The notes: generated by a model from the sequence alone, not told the origin. 64,000 nt of DNA from Clostridiales bacterium (GCA_004555205.1 SFIY01000001.1:56662-120661); one strand, 5' to 3'; shown: positions 7,586 through 17,391, counted from the stretch's first letter. Numbers and translations are program-made.

Positions 7586-10500
7586 TTATTTCGTTTTGAC
7601 CACGACATTTTCATCCCCCAGCCACTCCCTGCACTCCTGTAAAAGTGCGGGATGATGCAGGCAATGAGTGCCCAGCAGCTTACCGCTGTCAGCGATGCGG
7701 ATTTTGACCGGTGTTTCTCCCTCAAACATGGACATCACCAGCTTAATATGCCGCATTTCCCTGCTGTCCAAGCTGGGAACGCGCAGGTAAATGGTGGCAT
7801 CTGCGGACGGTTCCGCTTTTTTTTCGCTCACAGGCCTGTCCTCGATCTGCTGCAGCGGATAGAGGGAATCACACATGATCTGCGGCGGTTTTTCATCGCG
7901 CACAGACAGTCTGCCCTTTACCAGGACAGGCGTGTTGACCTGCATATAGCTGCCGCACTGCTCGATCACCCGGTTAAAGCACAACAGCTCAATGGAGGCC
8001 AGTTCATCCTCCACCACCACATACGCCATGAGGGAATTATTCTTGGTCGTGCGGGTCTTGCTGGAGATCACCACACCGGCCACGGTGACATTTTGTCCGT
8101 CGCGGAAAGGATGCGGGCCGTCTTCTGAGGAAAAGCTCTCCATAATGGCATGGATGGGTGCTGCACCGGATCGTCTGGCCGCCTCGCGGTAATCGGACAT
8201 AGGATGCCCGCTGAGATACAGGCCTGTCGTTTCCTTTTCCATAAACATCCGCTCTGTGGCGGAAAATTCCGGAATATCCGGCAAATCGATCTGCGAAGCC
8301 TGGCTGTCCCCTGCCGCCATACCGAAAAAGTCCAACTGGCCTTCCACATTTTTACGGCGACTGGCAGCAATGCTGTCCAGCACCTTTTCATACACGCTGA
8401 TAAGCTGTGAGCGCCGCGCACCCAAGCCGTCAAAGGCCCCGCTGCGGATCAGGTTTTCCACCGCGCGCTTGTTCATGTCGTTACATTCAAACATGCGCTC
8501 GCAGAAATCCTGGAACGACTGAAACACACCGCCCCGTTCGCGTTCACGCACCAAAGACCGGATAAAACCGCGCCCGATATTCTTGATGGCAACCAGCCCA
8601 AAGCGGATACCTCCTTCCTCCACGGTGAAGCGGTCATAGGAGCGGTTCACATCCGGCTTCAGCAGCGCAATACCGCACTCCTTGCACTCGTTGATGTACT
8701 CTGCCACCTTGTCGGAGTTATCCAGCACCGAGGTCAGCAATGCCGCCATATATTCGCGTACATAATGGCACTTGAAATAGGCCGTTTGATAGGCCACCAC
8801 CGCATAGCTGACCGCATGGGCCTTATTAAACGCGTAGTTGGCAAAGTCATAGATCTCATCATAGATCGCCTCGGCGGTTTCGCGGGGGATGCCGTTTGCA
8901 ACGCACCCGGCAATGCCGCGCTTTTCATCGCCGTTAATGAAGGATACGCGCTCTTTTTCGATCTCTTTCGCCTTTTTTTTGGACATGGCGCGGCGCACCA
9001 TATCTGCCTGTCCCAGTGAATAGCCGGCCAGACGGCGGAAAATCTCAATGACCTGCTCCTGATAGACGATGCAGCCGTAAGTGATCTGTAAAATCGGCTC
9101 CAGCGAGGGGTGCTTATAGGTAATCAGGCTCGGGTCATGCTTACAGGCCACAAAACGCGGGATGGATTCCATCGGGCCCGGGCGATACAGGGCGATAATC
9201 GCGGTGATATCCTCGATCGATTGCGGCTTCAACCCCAGGCAAACCCCGGTCATACCCGTCGACTCCATCTGGAATACACCGGAGGTACGGCCGGCCGTCA
9301 GCATCTCAAATACCGCCGGATCGTCCATGGGGATCTTGCTCAAATCAAAGTCCGGCTCATGCTCACGCACCATCTTCACCGCATCGTCCAGCACCGTCAG
9401 ATTGCGCAGACCTAAGAAGTCCATTTTAAGCAGACCCAGTTCCTCCAGTGTAACCATGGTATACTGACAGACGATGGAATCATCATTGCGCGCCAGGGGC
9501 ACATATTCATATACCGGCCGCTTGGTGATGACCACACCGGCGGCATGGGTAGAGGCATGACGGGGCATGCCCTCCAGGGCACGGGCCATGTCGATAAGCC
9601 GATGCACCTTCTCATCGGCTTGGTACAGATCACTGAGCTGCTTGCTCAGGCGCAGGGCGTCGTCCAGCGTTATATGCAGTGCACCCGGCCCGCTGGGCAC
9701 CAGCTTGGCGACCACATCCACCTCCGCATAGGGAATGTTCAGCGCACGGCCTACATCGCGAATCGCGGCGCGGGCCGCCATCGTGCCAAAGGTAACGATC
9801 TGTGCCACATGGTCATCGCCGTATTTGCCCCGGACATAGTCCACCACTTCACCGCGCCGCAGATCCCCGAAGTCCATATCAATATCGGGCATGGACACAC
9901 GCTCCGGATTCAGAAAACGCTCAAAATAAAGGTTGAACTGCATGGGATCAATGTCCGTAATATGCAGGCAATAGGACACCATGCTGCCTGCCGCGCTGCC
10001 GCGGCCGGGACCCACGGGAATCCCCACGCTTTTGGCATAGCGGACAAAGTCCGACACGATCAGAAAGTAATCGGTAAAGCCCATGCGCTCGATCATGTCC
10101 AGCTCGTATGCAAGCTGCTTGCGGTAGCTCTCCTTTCCCGCGCCATAGCGCTCGGAAAAACCGTCATCGCACAGCTTGCGCAGGTAGGAACGGGAATCGT
10201 AGCCCTCCGGCGTTTTGAACTCCGGCAAGTGGTATTTACCGAAGGTAAATTCCAACCGGCAGCGGTCTGCAATACGCTGCGTGTTTTCCACCGCGTCGGG
10301 ATAGGCGGCAAACAATGCCTCCATCTCCTCGGTGGAACGCAAATAGAAATTCTGCGGCTCATAGCGCATACGGTTTTCATCGTCTACCGTCTTGCCGGTC
10401 TGAATACACAGCAGCACATCATGGCTGGCCGCATCTTCCTTGCGCAGATAGTGGGCATCATTGGTACACACCAGCGGAATCCCCGTGTCCTGATGCAGGC

Positions 10501-11071
10501 GCAGCAGCTCCCGATTCACCGCCGTCTGTTCGTCGATACCGTGATCCTGCAGCTCCAGATAGAAGTTGCCCTCTCCCAGTATTTCCTGCATCTGTAAAGC
10601 ATAGTTCCTTGCGCCCTCATAGTCACCATTGAGGATGCGTTTGGGGATCTCACCTGCCAGGCAGGCGGACAGCCCGATCAAACCTTCGGCATGGTCGCGC
10701 AGCAGATCCAGGTCGATGCGCGGCTTGATATAGAACCCTTCCACATAGGCCTGCGACACCATGTAGGAAAGATTGCGATAGCCTGTTTCGTTCTTGCACA
10801 GCAGCACCAGATGGCGGGATTCGGCATCAAATTCATGCACCTTATCAAAGCGGGTACGGCGGGCCACATAGACCTCACAGCCGATGACCGGATGGATACC
10901 CTCCGCCTTACAGGCACGGTAAAAATCAATAGCGCCGTACATGACACCGTGGTCCGTAATCGCCACCGCCGTCTGCCCCATCTCCTTGACCAGCTTCGGC
11001 AGGTCACGGATACGGCAGGCGCCGTCGAGCAAGCTATATTCCGTATGAACATGGAGATGTGCAAAAGGCAT
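7586..11071 (-). CDS. dnaE: DNA polymerase III alpha subunit, DnaE type
   Basis: Replicative polymerase subunit of 1161 residues. The N-terminal PHP domain begins MPFAHLHVHTEYSLLDGACR with the usual His-x-His. The palm motif PDIDMDFGD carries the catalytic aspartates. FNKAHAVSYAVVAYQTAYFK is a classic family stretch. A C-terminal OB fold (around GVVISSKTRTTKNNSLMAYV) is followed by a tail that binds other replisome parts. The start follows GAGGAG. In Clostridia DnaE usually works beside PolC. It is the last gene of the operon headed by hprK, 28 nt after whiA. Confidence 0.97.
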   Translation of the reverse strand: MPFAHLHVHTEYSLLDGACRIRDLPKLVKEMGQTAVAITDHGVMYGAIDFYRACKAEGIHPVIGCEVYVARRTRFDKVHEFDAESRHLVLLCKNETGYRNLSYMVSQAYVEGFYIKPRIDLDLLRDHAEGLIGLSACLAGEIPKRILNGDYEGARNYALQMQEILGEGNFYLELQDHGIDEQTAVNRELLRLHQDTGIPLVCTNDAHYLRKEDAASHDVLLCIQTGKTVDDENRMRYEPQNFYLRSTEEMEALFAAYPDAVENTQRIADRCRLEFTFGKYHLPEFKTPEGYDSRSYLRKLCDDGFSERYGAGKESYRKQLAYELDMIERMGFTDYFLIVSDFVRYAKSVGIPVGPGRGSAAGSMVSYCLHITDIDPMQFNLYFERFLNPERVSMPDIDMDFGDLRRGEVVDYVRGKYGDDHVAQIVTFGTMAARAAIRDVGRALNIPYAEVDVVAKLVPSGPGALHITLDDALRLSKQLSDLYQADEKVHRLIDMARALEGMPRHASTHAAGVVITKRPVYEYVPLARNDDSIVCQYTMVTLEELGLLKMDFLGLRNLTVLDDAVKMVREHEPDFDLSKIPMDDPAVFEMLTAGRTSGVFQMESTGMTGVCLGLKPQSIEDITAIIALYRPGPMESIPRFVACKHDPSLITYKHPSLEPILQITYGCIVYQEQVIEIFRRLAGYSLGQADMVRRAMSKKKAKEIEKERVSFINGDEKRGIAGCVANGIPRETAEAIYDEIYDFANYAFNKAHAVSYAVVAYQTAYFKCHYVREYMAALLTSVLDNSDKVAEYINECKECGIALLKPDVNRSYDRFTVEEGGIRFGLVAIKNIGRGFIRSLVRERERGGVFQSFQDFCERMFECNDMNKRAVENLIRSGAFDGLGARRSQLISVYEKVLDSIAASRRKNVEGQLDFFGMAAGDSQASQIDLPDIPEFSATERMFMEKETTGLYLSGHPMSDYREAARRSGAAPIHAIMESFSSEDGPHPFRDGQNVTVAGVVISSKTRTTKNNSLMAYVVVEDELASIELLCFNRVIEQCGSYMQVNTPVLVKGRLSVRDEKPPQIMCDSLYPLQQIEDRPVSEKKAEPSADATIYLRVPSLDSREMRHIKLVMSMFEGETPVKIRIADSGKLLGTHCLHHPALLQECREWLGDENVVVKTK

Positions 11072-11099
11072 ACCGTTTACTCCTCTACTGGTGGTTTCG

Positions 11100-12008
11100 T
11101 CATGGCAACTCCTGCGCCATGCTCATAAGCTTCCTCATGCGGTGGTTCAGGCAGGATTTGGTAACCGGCGGATCACAGCGCTCCGCCAATTGGGTCAGCG
11201 ACAGCTCCGGATACTGCAGGCGCAGCAGGGCTGTCTGCCGGAGCTTGTCCGGCAAATTCTCCAAGGCGCCGCGCTGCCGCAGCTTTTCAATGGCGTTTTT
11301 CTGCTCCAGCGCAGCATCCAGTGTCTTGTTCACATTGGCCATATCGCAATTCATCGCCCGGTTGGCGCCGTTGCGGATCTCCTTATCCACCTTGGCGGTC
11401 ATAATATCCATGGCGGATGCCGGTGCGCCGATCTTGGTCAGAAAATCCTCAATGTGCTCGGACTGTTTGAAATAGATCACGGCACTGCCGCTGCGCATAA
11501 CGCTGCGCGGGAAAAAGCCCAGCTCTGTCAGCAGAGCCGATACCTCCCGGCTGGCCTGCAGATGGGAGGTGGCCAATTCCAGATGATAGCGCTTTTCCGG
11601 GTCTGTCACGCTTCCGCCGGAGAGAAATGCGCCGCGCAGGAAAGCCGTGCGGCAGCACTCGTCCTCAAGCATGCCGAAATTCACATGCAGCACCGGATTT
11701 TGTCGGGGATCATAGCCAAACTGGTTGATGATTTTATTTAATTTATCCTGCTGTGTGATTTGAAAAATCAGCTTTCCGCGGCCTGTGTCCTCCTCCGGCA
11801 AGCGGTCAAAGCGCAGTGTGAAAGCGCGCTGGAACAGGCGTGGCAGGCGGGCGGCAAATTCAGGGTTTTCCGTAATAATGCGGATTTCGCGGGATGTAAA
11901 GGTATTGCAGTACAGCAGCACGCCGTAGGCCTCTGCTCTGGCACAGCACAAACGCTGCACAGCGGTACGGCACAGCTCACTTCTTACTTTATAGGCAAAG
12001 GACTGCAA
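11100..12008 (-). CDS. whiA: WhiA, DNA-binding developmental regulator
   Basis: WhiA homologue of 302 residues: an N-terminal LAGLIDADG-like fold and a C-terminal helix-turn-helix. In Bacillus WhiA affects division and chromosome segregation; in Streptomyces it controls sporulation. Family marks are the MQSFAYKVRSELCR opening and the C-terminal LSLTQLAERCDPPVTKS HTH followed by LNHRMRKL. The start is TTG, preceded by a GGGGGTGA ribosome site 7 nt upstream. It lies in the conserved order rapZ-yvcK-whiA, here followed by dnaE. Confidence 0.96.
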   Translation of the reverse strand: MQSFAYKVRSELCRTAVQRLCCARAEAYGVLLYCNTFTSREIRIITENPEFAARLPRLFQRAFTLRFDRLPEEDTGRGKLIFQITQQDKLNKIINQFGYDPRQNPVLHVNFGMLEDECCRTAFLRGAFLSGGSVTDPEKRYHLELATSHLQASREVSALLTELGFFPRSVMRSGSAVIYFKQSEHIEDFLTKIGAPASAMDIMTAKVDKEIRNGANRAMNCDMANVNKTLDAALEQKNAIEKLRQRGALENLPDKLRQTALLRLQYPELSLTQLAERCDPPVTKSCLNHRMRKLMSMAQELP

Positions 12009-12037
12009 GGCCGGTCACCCCCCTCTCTTTTCTGTCG

Positions 12038-13066
12038 TTATTTCTTCGGTGTATATTGCCGCAGCTTTGTACGGCGTCTGCTCTGGTAAATATCCATCAG
12101 TTCCCGGGCAAGATGTCCGGAATTATGGCGAATCAGGCCATTTTCAAGCATGGCAACAGGGCGGGAAATCATCTCCACGCCCAATGCTTCACAGACTGCC
12201 GTGTCATAAAGCAGGGGTTTCTCTCCCTCGAGGGCATATTTTTGGGCAATCAGCGGAGGAATCGTCGTGGAATTGGCCAGACAAATATCAAAGATACCCG
12301 GATGAGAATGTTTATACAGCGCGCGCAAATGGTCGGAAGCCGTATATCCCTCCGTTTCACCGTCCTGCGTCATTACGTTGCAAACGCAGATTTTCAAAGC
12401 GTCCGCCCGATCAATGGCATCGACAATACCGTCAACAAGTAAATTGGGGATGATGCTTGTATACAGGCTGCCGGGGGCAAAAACGATCATTTCCGCATCG
12501 GCGATCGCCTGCAGCGCTGCCGGAAGCGCCTTGGGACGCTTTGGCAGCAGCCGAATCTCACGGATCCGGCAATGCTGTTCTTTCTTACCTTTAAAGATGG
12601 AGGACTCTCCTACCACCTTTGCGCCATTTTCAAAGGTGGCCTCCAACTGTATGTTTTCATTTGTCACCGGCAAAACCCGTCCTGTGATGGCCAGCACCTG
12701 GCTCAAACTTTCCACCGCCGCGTCAAAGCTGGGCATAATGCCGTCCAGCGCCGCCAGAAAGAGATTGCCGAAGCTCTGGCCTGCCAAGGCACCGTCCGGA
12801 AAACGATAGCGCATTAGCTGCGTCATCAGCGGCTCCGTGTTGGCCAACGCCTCCAGACAGTTGCGAATATCGCCCGGCGGAAGCATCCCCAGATCGCGGC
12901 GCAGTACACCGGAGCCGCCGCCATCATCCGCCACGGTCACAATCGCGGTAATATGCCTGGTATACAGTTTCAAACCGCGCAGCAGCGTCGACAGGCCGGT
13001 ACCGCCGCCGATAGCCACAACACGCGGGCCCTTCTCCGGCGGAATCCGATACAAACAAGAATCCAT
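12038..13066 (-). CDS. yvcK: YvcK/GlmR gluconeogenesis and cell-envelope factor (CofD-like)
   Basis: CofD/YvcK superfamily protein of 342 residues. In Bacillus it binds UDP-sugars and supports cell wall synthesis on gluconeogenic carbon. The N-terminal VVAIGGGTGLSTLLRGLK and TVADDGGGSGVLRRDLG are the nucleotide-sugar binding signatures, and FAPGSLYTSIIPNLLV is typical of the C-terminal half. I chose the ATG at 13066 because CGGAG then sits 7 nt upstream; the ATG two codons earlier would leave only 1 nt. It is 12 nt downstream of rapZ. Confidence 0.95.
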   Translation of the reverse strand: MDSCLYRIPPEKGPRVVAIGGGTGLSTLLRGLKLYTRHITAIVTVADDGGGSGVLRRDLGMLPPGDIRNCLEALANTEPLMTQLMRYRFPDGALAGQSFGNLFLAALDGIMPSFDAAVESLSQVLAITGRVLPVTNENIQLEATFENGAKVVGESSIFKGKKEQHCRIREIRLLPKRPKALPAALQAIADAEMIVFAPGSLYTSIIPNLLVDGIVDAIDRADALKICVCNVMTQDGETEGYTASDHLRALYKHSHPGIFDICLANSTTIPPLIAQKYALEGEKPLLYDTAVCEALGVEMISRPVAMLENGLIRHNSGHLARELMDIYQSRRRTKLRQYTPKK

Positions 13067-13078
13067 ACCCATACTCCG

Positions 13079-13936
13079 TTATCGAGAAATATCTCTGTGG
13101 TTTTCTGCCACCTGATACCCTTCCCTGGCAATATATTCCGCCAATTCATGGGCAACGGCTACGCTGCGGTGGTGGCCGCCTGTGCAGCCAATGGCGATCA
13201 CCAATACGCTTTTGCCTTCTTCGCTGTACAGCGGAAGCAGAAACGACATCATCTTCTCCAGCTGCTCCATAAATTGATGGGTCTGCTGGAAATTGAACAC
13301 GAAATCGTGCACCTCCTGATCCAGCCCGGTTTTTTGTTTCAATTCAGCCACATAATAGGGATTCGGCATGAAGCGCACATCGAAAACCAGATCCGCTTCA
13401 ATAGGAATGCCGTGTTTGAACCCGAAAGACAGCACATTGACATTTACCCCCTGCCTGTCTGCCTGCGTGCCGAACAGATTGATCAGCTCGCTGCGCAGCT
13501 TGGCTGTGGAGAAGGAGGAGCTGTCCAGCACAAAGTCCGCATGGTCGCGTACCGGCTGCAGCATCTCGCGTTCGATCTGAACTGCCTGGGCGATACTGCG
13601 TCCGTTCGTGGCCAACGGATGCATGCGCCGTGTTTCCTTATAGCGGTTGATAATAACCTGTGTTTCCGCCTCCAAAAACAGCATACGGCAATTGACACCG
13701 CTGGTTTTCAGATTCTCCAGCGTTTCAATCAGCAGATCAAAGGGTTCACCGGCACGCACATCGTACACCAGCGCCACGCGGTCATAGCGTCCGGAGGACG
13801 CGGCGCAGAACTCCGCGAACTTCGCCATCATCTCCGCCGGAAGATTATCCACGATATAGTATCCCATATCCTCCAAATAAGTGGCCGCACGACTCTTTCC
13901 GCTGCCGGAAAGACCGGATATAATCAATATTTCCAT
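13079..13936 (-). CDS. rapZ: RapZ/YvcJ nucleotide-binding protein
   Basis: P-loop protein of 285 residues. In E. coli it is the RNA adaptor for the GlmZ sRNA; in Bacillus (YvcJ) it is a nucleotide-binding protein next to yvcK. Walker A is GLSGSGKS at 8-15. The C-terminal RNA-binding region includes GCTGGHHRSV. AAGGAGG precedes the ATG. It lies 11 nt after murB and is part of the hprK-dnaE operon, which ties amino-sugar and cell-wall control together. Confidence 0.96.
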   Translation of the reverse strand: MEILIISGLSGSGKSRAATYLEDMGYYIVDNLPAEMMAKFAEFCAASSGRYDRVALVYDVRAGEPFDLLIETLENLKTSGVNCRMLFLEAETQVIINRYKETRRMHPLATNGRSIAQAVQIEREMLQPVRDHADFVLDSSSFSTAKLRSELINLFGTQADRQGVNVNVLSFGFKHGIPIEADLVFDVRFMPNPYYVAELKQKTGLDQEVHDFVFNFQQTHQFMEQLEKMMSFLLPLYSEEGKSVLVIAIGCTGGHHRSVAVAHELAEYIAREGYQVAENHRDISR

Positions 13937-13947
13937 GCTGCTCCTCC

Positions 13948-14895
13948 TTATCCGATGATTTTGACCTCCGGTTCCAAATGTACGCCGGATGCCTGAAATA
14001 CTTCATTTTGCACTTTAGCGATCAGCTCTTTCACATCCGCGCAGGTTGCACCGCCGATATTGATGACAAAGCCTGCGTGTTTTTCCGACACCTGCGCGCC
14101 GCCGACGGTCAGCCCCTTCAGCCCCGTCTGCTCGATCAGCGTACCGGCAAAATAGCCGGTGGGTCGCTTGAAGGTACTGCCTGCACTGGGATATTCCAGC
14201 GGCTGGCTCTTCTTGCGGCGTGCCATCAGCTCGCGCATGGACTCGCGGATCGTCAGCTCCTCGCCCTTCTCCAGGCAAAACACCGCATACAGCACCACGG
14301 CATCCGTTCTGTCCGACAGCAGGCTGTGGCGATAACCCAGATTCAGTGCATCCACGCTCAGGAATTTCACGCCCTCATCGGGAAACAGCACCGCCGCGCC
14401 TTTGAGCACATGCTTCATCTCGCCGCCGTAAGCGCCGGCGTTCATGCACACGGCGCCGCCGACTGTACCGGGGATACCGTGGGCAAATTCCAAACCCGTC
14501 AATCCCCGCTTGCAGGCAAAGTTCGCCACACCGGCAAGGGTGGCGCCTGCCATGGCAAACACTTCCTTTTCTGCGGCAATACCGTCGTAAACCGGCGTTT
14601 CGATGCCATTCATTTTTGTTGTGTTGATCACCAGGCAATCCAATCCCACATCGGTGATCAGCAGATTCGTGCCGTTGCCGATTACCAGCACCTGCGCGCC
14701 GACCTGCCCGGCAAAATCGATCAGCATCACCATTTGTTTTCCGTTTACCGGAAAGGCCATACGCTTTGCCGGACCGCCGATACGAAAAGAGGTATACTGC
14801 GACATCGGCACATCCTTCTCATAGGTCAGGTCGGGCAAATGATCCGTTATTTTTTTATCCAGACTCTCATACCAGAGCATTTTTTCCTCTCCCAT
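13948..14895 (-). CDS. murB: UDP-N-acetylenolpyruvoylglucosamine reductase
   Basis: FAD enzyme that reduces UDP-GlcNAc-enolpyruvate to UDP-MurNAc with NADPH in the cytoplasm. The FAD-binding stretch SQYTSFRIGGPAK, the central GIPGTVGGAVCMNAGAYGGE and the YPSAGSTFKRP catalytic region are all present. The last contains the Ser of the type II (Gram-positive) form. The ATG at 14895 overlaps the upstream kinase stop (ATGA). An alternative ATG at 14880 has a better ribosome site (GGGAGAGG, 6 nt) and may be the real start. Confidence 0.95.
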   Translation of the reverse strand: MGEEKMLWYESLDKKITDHLPDLTYEKDVPMSQYTSFRIGGPAKRMAFPVNGKQMVMLIDFAGQVGAQVLVIGNGTNLLITDVGLDCLVINTTKMNGIETPVYDGIAAEKEVFAMAGATLAGVANFACKRGLTGLEFAHGIPGTVGGAVCMNAGAYGGEMKHVLKGAAVLFPDEGVKFLSVDALNLGYRHSLLSDRTDAVVLYAVFCLEKGEELTIRESMRELMARRKKSQPLEYPSAGSTFKRPTGYFAGTLIEQTGLKGLTVGGAQVSEKHAGFVINIGGATCADVKELIAKVQNEVFQASGVHLEPEVKIIG

Positions 14896-15857
14896 CAAAT
14901 GCGTTTTTTCTTCCCCAGCAGTGCCGCGCCGATGATGCCGGCCCGTGTACCAAGCTCCGCTTTCACCACTCTTGTCATCTTATCGCGGTTGCAGGGGATG
15001 CTCTCCTGCAGCGCACGCCGCTGCAGCGGGATCAACAACTGTTCTTCCGCTTCATTGCTGACGCCGCCGCCGATGGCCAGCGTGTCAGGCTGAAAAATGT
15101 TGATCACATTCACAATGCCTGCGGCGAGATAATCAATGTAGGTATCACAAACCTGCTGTCCTACGGGATCGCCGCGCCGGGCCGCAATAAAGGCCGATTG
15201 GCCTGATACATGCCCGTCGTTTTCCTGCACGACCTGCTCCAGTATGCTGCCGGGATGCTCCTCGATCGCCTTTGCCGTCAAGCGCTTCAAGGCGCTGGCG
15301 GAAGCATAGCGTTCCCAGCAGCCTTGCCGTCCGCAGGGGCAGGGCTCACCATGATGTACGATGCTCATATGGCCCACTTCGCCTGCCATACCGTTGGCGC
15401 CGTGGTAGATCTTGCCGTTGTGCACAATGCCGCCGCCGATACCCGTACCTAAGGTAATCGTCACAAAACGCTTGCTGTTGCGCCCTGCGCCGACAAAATA
15501 CTCCGCCAATGCGGCACAGTTTGCATCGTTTTCCACATACAGCGGCGTACTCAGATAACCGTGAAAAAGCTTGCGAATGGGCACATTTCGCAGGGGAAGA
15601 TTGCAGGTATATAAAATGGAGCCTGAGCGTATCTCCACCGCGCCGGGCACGCCCACACCTACGGATGCCACCTGATCAAGCGGTACGCCCACAGTCTTTG
15701 CCAGCTCCTGCGTCACGGACACCAGTGTCCAGGCCAGAGATTGCTGATCGGAAACGGAGGCAATCTTCATCTTTTGCGTTGCCAATATATTGCCCTGTTC
15801 GTCTACCAATCCTGCTTTGAGATTGGTGCCGCCCACATCTATGCCGATATAGTACAT
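14895..15857 (-). CDS. ROK family sugar kinase, probable glucokinase
   Basis: ROK kinase of 320 residues. The phosphate loop IGIDVGGTNLKAGLVDE is at the N-terminus. GTGIGGGIVHNGKIYHGANGMAGEVGH holds the substrate-binding Glu and His (two adjacent stretches), and CPCGRQGCWERYAS is the ROK zinc site (CxCGxxGCxE). No N-terminal HTH is present, so it is a kinase and not a repressor. The best match is glucokinase. It shares one base with the hprK stop (TAATG), so it is translationally coupled to the HPr kinase and fits a sugar-flux role. Confidence 0.92.
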   Translation of the reverse strand: MYYIGIDVGGTNLKAGLVDEQGNILATQKMKIASVSDQQSLAWTLVSVTQELAKTVGVPLDQVASVGVGVPGAVEIRSGSILYTCNLPLRNVPIRKLFHGYLSTPLYVENDANCAALAEYFVGAGRNSKRFVTITLGTGIGGGIVHNGKIYHGANGMAGEVGHMSIVHHGEPCPCGRQGCWERYASASALKRLTAKAIEEHPGSILEQVVQENDGHVSGQSAFIAARRGDPVGQQVCDTYIDYLAAGIVNVINIFQPDTLAIGGGVSNEAEEQLLIPLQRRALQESIPCNRDKMTRVVKAELGTRAGIIGAALLGKKKRI

Positions 15858-16816
15858 TATTTCTCCTTTGCATTTGCCATCATTTCATCCACGCGGCGGT
15901 CAAACTGCGTCACAAAATCCCGTGCCGCGTTGAATCCGTATTTCATCTGACGGTTCTTCATCGTGGCAATCTCCACAATACCGGCCAGATTTCGACCCGG
16001 ACGCACCGGAATGGTCACGATCGGGCGGGAAACGCCCAAAATCTCGTATTTCTCCTCGCCAAGGCCCAGCCGGTCATAGAACTTACCGTCCACCCACTGT
16101 TCCAGATTAATTACAAGGTCGATTTCCGTTTCAAACTGCACGGCGCCCATGCCAAAAAGCTGCTGCACATCAATAACGCCTACACCGCGAATTTCAATAT
16201 AGTGCTGAATCAGTTCCGGCGCCGCACCGTAGAGCAGGTCGGAAACTCTGCGGATCTCCACTGCATCGTCAGACACCAATCGGTGACCGCGCTTAAGCAG
16301 TTCAATCGCTGTTTCGCTCTTGCCGACACCGGAATCGCCCAGCATCAGAACGCCTTGGCCGTAAATATTCATCAAAACACCGTGTCGCGTGATCTGGGGT
16401 GCCAACCGGCGATTCAAATAGTCGATAATACGGCTGGTAATCTCAACGGTGGTAGCTTCCGAGCGCAGCAATGTACGCTCGTGCTTTTCGGACAGTTCCA
16501 CAAGCTCCGGAAAAATATCCAATCCCCGCGCAATGATCAGTGCCGGAATTTCACAGCGCAGCAAATCGTCGAATACGCGGCGGCGTTCCTGGATCGGCAT
16601 AGACTTCAAAAAAGTGATTTCCGACTTGCCCAATATCTGCAGGCGCTGCGGCTCAAAATACTGGTAAAAGCCCACCAACTGCAGCGCAGGGCGGTTCACA
16701 TCGGAAACGGTAATTTCACGGGAATCAAAGTCCTTGCCGCGCACCAATACGGTCAATCCCATGTCATTTACCAACTGATGGAGCTTAGCCGGCGTTCTTC
16801 TCACTTTTTCCGTCAT
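15857..16816 (-). CDS. hprK: HPr kinase/phosphorylase
   Basis: Bifunctional sensor that phosphorylates and dephosphorylates HPr at Ser46, linking glycolytic state to catabolite control through CcpA in Firmicutes. The Walker A GDSGVGKSETAIEL lies in the C-terminal catalytic half, followed by HRLVSDDAVEI and the IEIRGVGVIDVQQLFG signature. The GAGG ribosome site lies 5-6 nt before the ATG at 16816, which I preferred to an ATG nine codons upstream with none. It is the first gene of a seven-gene operon ending in dnaE. Confidence 0.96.
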   Translation of the reverse strand: MTEKVRRTPAKLHQLVNDMGLTVLVRGKDFDSREITVSDVNRPALQLVGFYQYFEPQRLQILGKSEITFLKSMPIQERRRVFDDLLRCEIPALIIARGLDIFPELVELSEKHERTLLRSEATTVEITSRIIDYLNRRLAPQITRHGVLMNIYGQGVLMLGDSGVGKSETAIELLKRGHRLVSDDAVEIRRVSDLLYGAAPELIQHYIEIRGVGVIDVQQLFGMGAVQFETEIDLVINLEQWVDGKFYDRLGLGEEKYEILGVSRPIVTIPVRPGRNLAGIVEIATMKNRQMKYGFNAARDFVTQFDRRVDEMMANAKEK

Positions 16817-16951
16817 AATGTCCTCTTTCCGGCAGCGGCGCATGATACTTTGCCACCCCTTAATATATTACCCTTTATTATAACTTATCGCTGTTATTTA
16901 CGCAATAGTTTCCCACTCCCGAAATTTTTTCGTTTTTTTGTCAAATAATGC

Positions 16952-16980
16952 TTGCATTTTTTGTAAACATCTGCTATCAT
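16952..16980 (+). promoter_or_regulatory. SigA promoter of rpmB
   Basis: TTGCAT (16952-16957), 17-nt spacer, TATCAT (16975-16980), 55 nt before the rpmB start. It lies in the gap between divergent hprK and rpmB (16817-17035), where no gene is seen. Confidence 0.8.
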
Positions 16981-17035
16981 ATTTAATGCTTGCGAAAGCA
17001 AGCAGCCAGTATGTCACAGCAAGGAGGTGCAACGG

Positions 17036-17224
17036 ATGGCTAAGTGCGAATTTTGCGACAAGGGCGTGACCTTCGGCATCAAGGTTTCCCACTCCCACAG
17101 ACGTTCCAATCGTCCCTGGAAGCCCAATGTTAAGCGTGTGAAGGCAGTGATTAACGGTACGCCCCGCCATGTGTATGTTTGTACCCGGTGTCTGCGTTCC
17201 GGTAAAGTTACCAGAGCGATCTAA
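17036..17224 (+). CDS. rpmB: 50S ribosomal protein L28
   Basis: L28 of 62 residues, beginning MAKCEFCDKGVTFG. It keeps both zinc-ribbon pairs (CEFC near the N-terminus, CTRC near the C-terminus), so it is the zinc-binding C+ paralogue type. AAGGAGG lies 9 nt before the ATG at 17036. It is a single gene flanked by its own promoter and terminator. Confidence 0.97.
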   Translation: MAKCEFCDKGVTFGIKVSHSHRRSNRPWKPNVKRVKAVINGTPRHVYVCTRCLRSGKVTRAI

Positions 17225-17241
17225 ACTTGGACAAGCAAGAG

Positions 17242-17267
17242 CCCTGCTCCTATGAGCAGGGTTTTTT
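17242..17267 (+). terminator. Rho-independent terminator of rpmB
   Basis: 8-bp GC-rich stem (CCCTGCTC with GAGCAGGG), a 4-nt loop and six T, 18 nt after the stop. Confidence 0.92.
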
Positions 17268-17297
17268 ACATTTATCCGCCATTAAATATTGTATGAG

Positions 17298-17339
17298 AAA
17301 ACCGGCTGAAAGAGTATGCTGCTTCTTTCAGCCGGTTTT
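17298..17339. terminator. Hairpin between rpmB and pcrA, terminator of pcrA
   Basis: 15-bp stem (17298-17312 with 17325-17339) flanked by A and T runs, so it can end transcription from either side. It lies 53 nt past the pcrA stop on the minus strand. Confidence 0.8.
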
Positions 17340-17391
17340 TTATGGAAAACTGCCAGGCGCCATACGCATAATCGGCCGCCCAAATCCGTTT

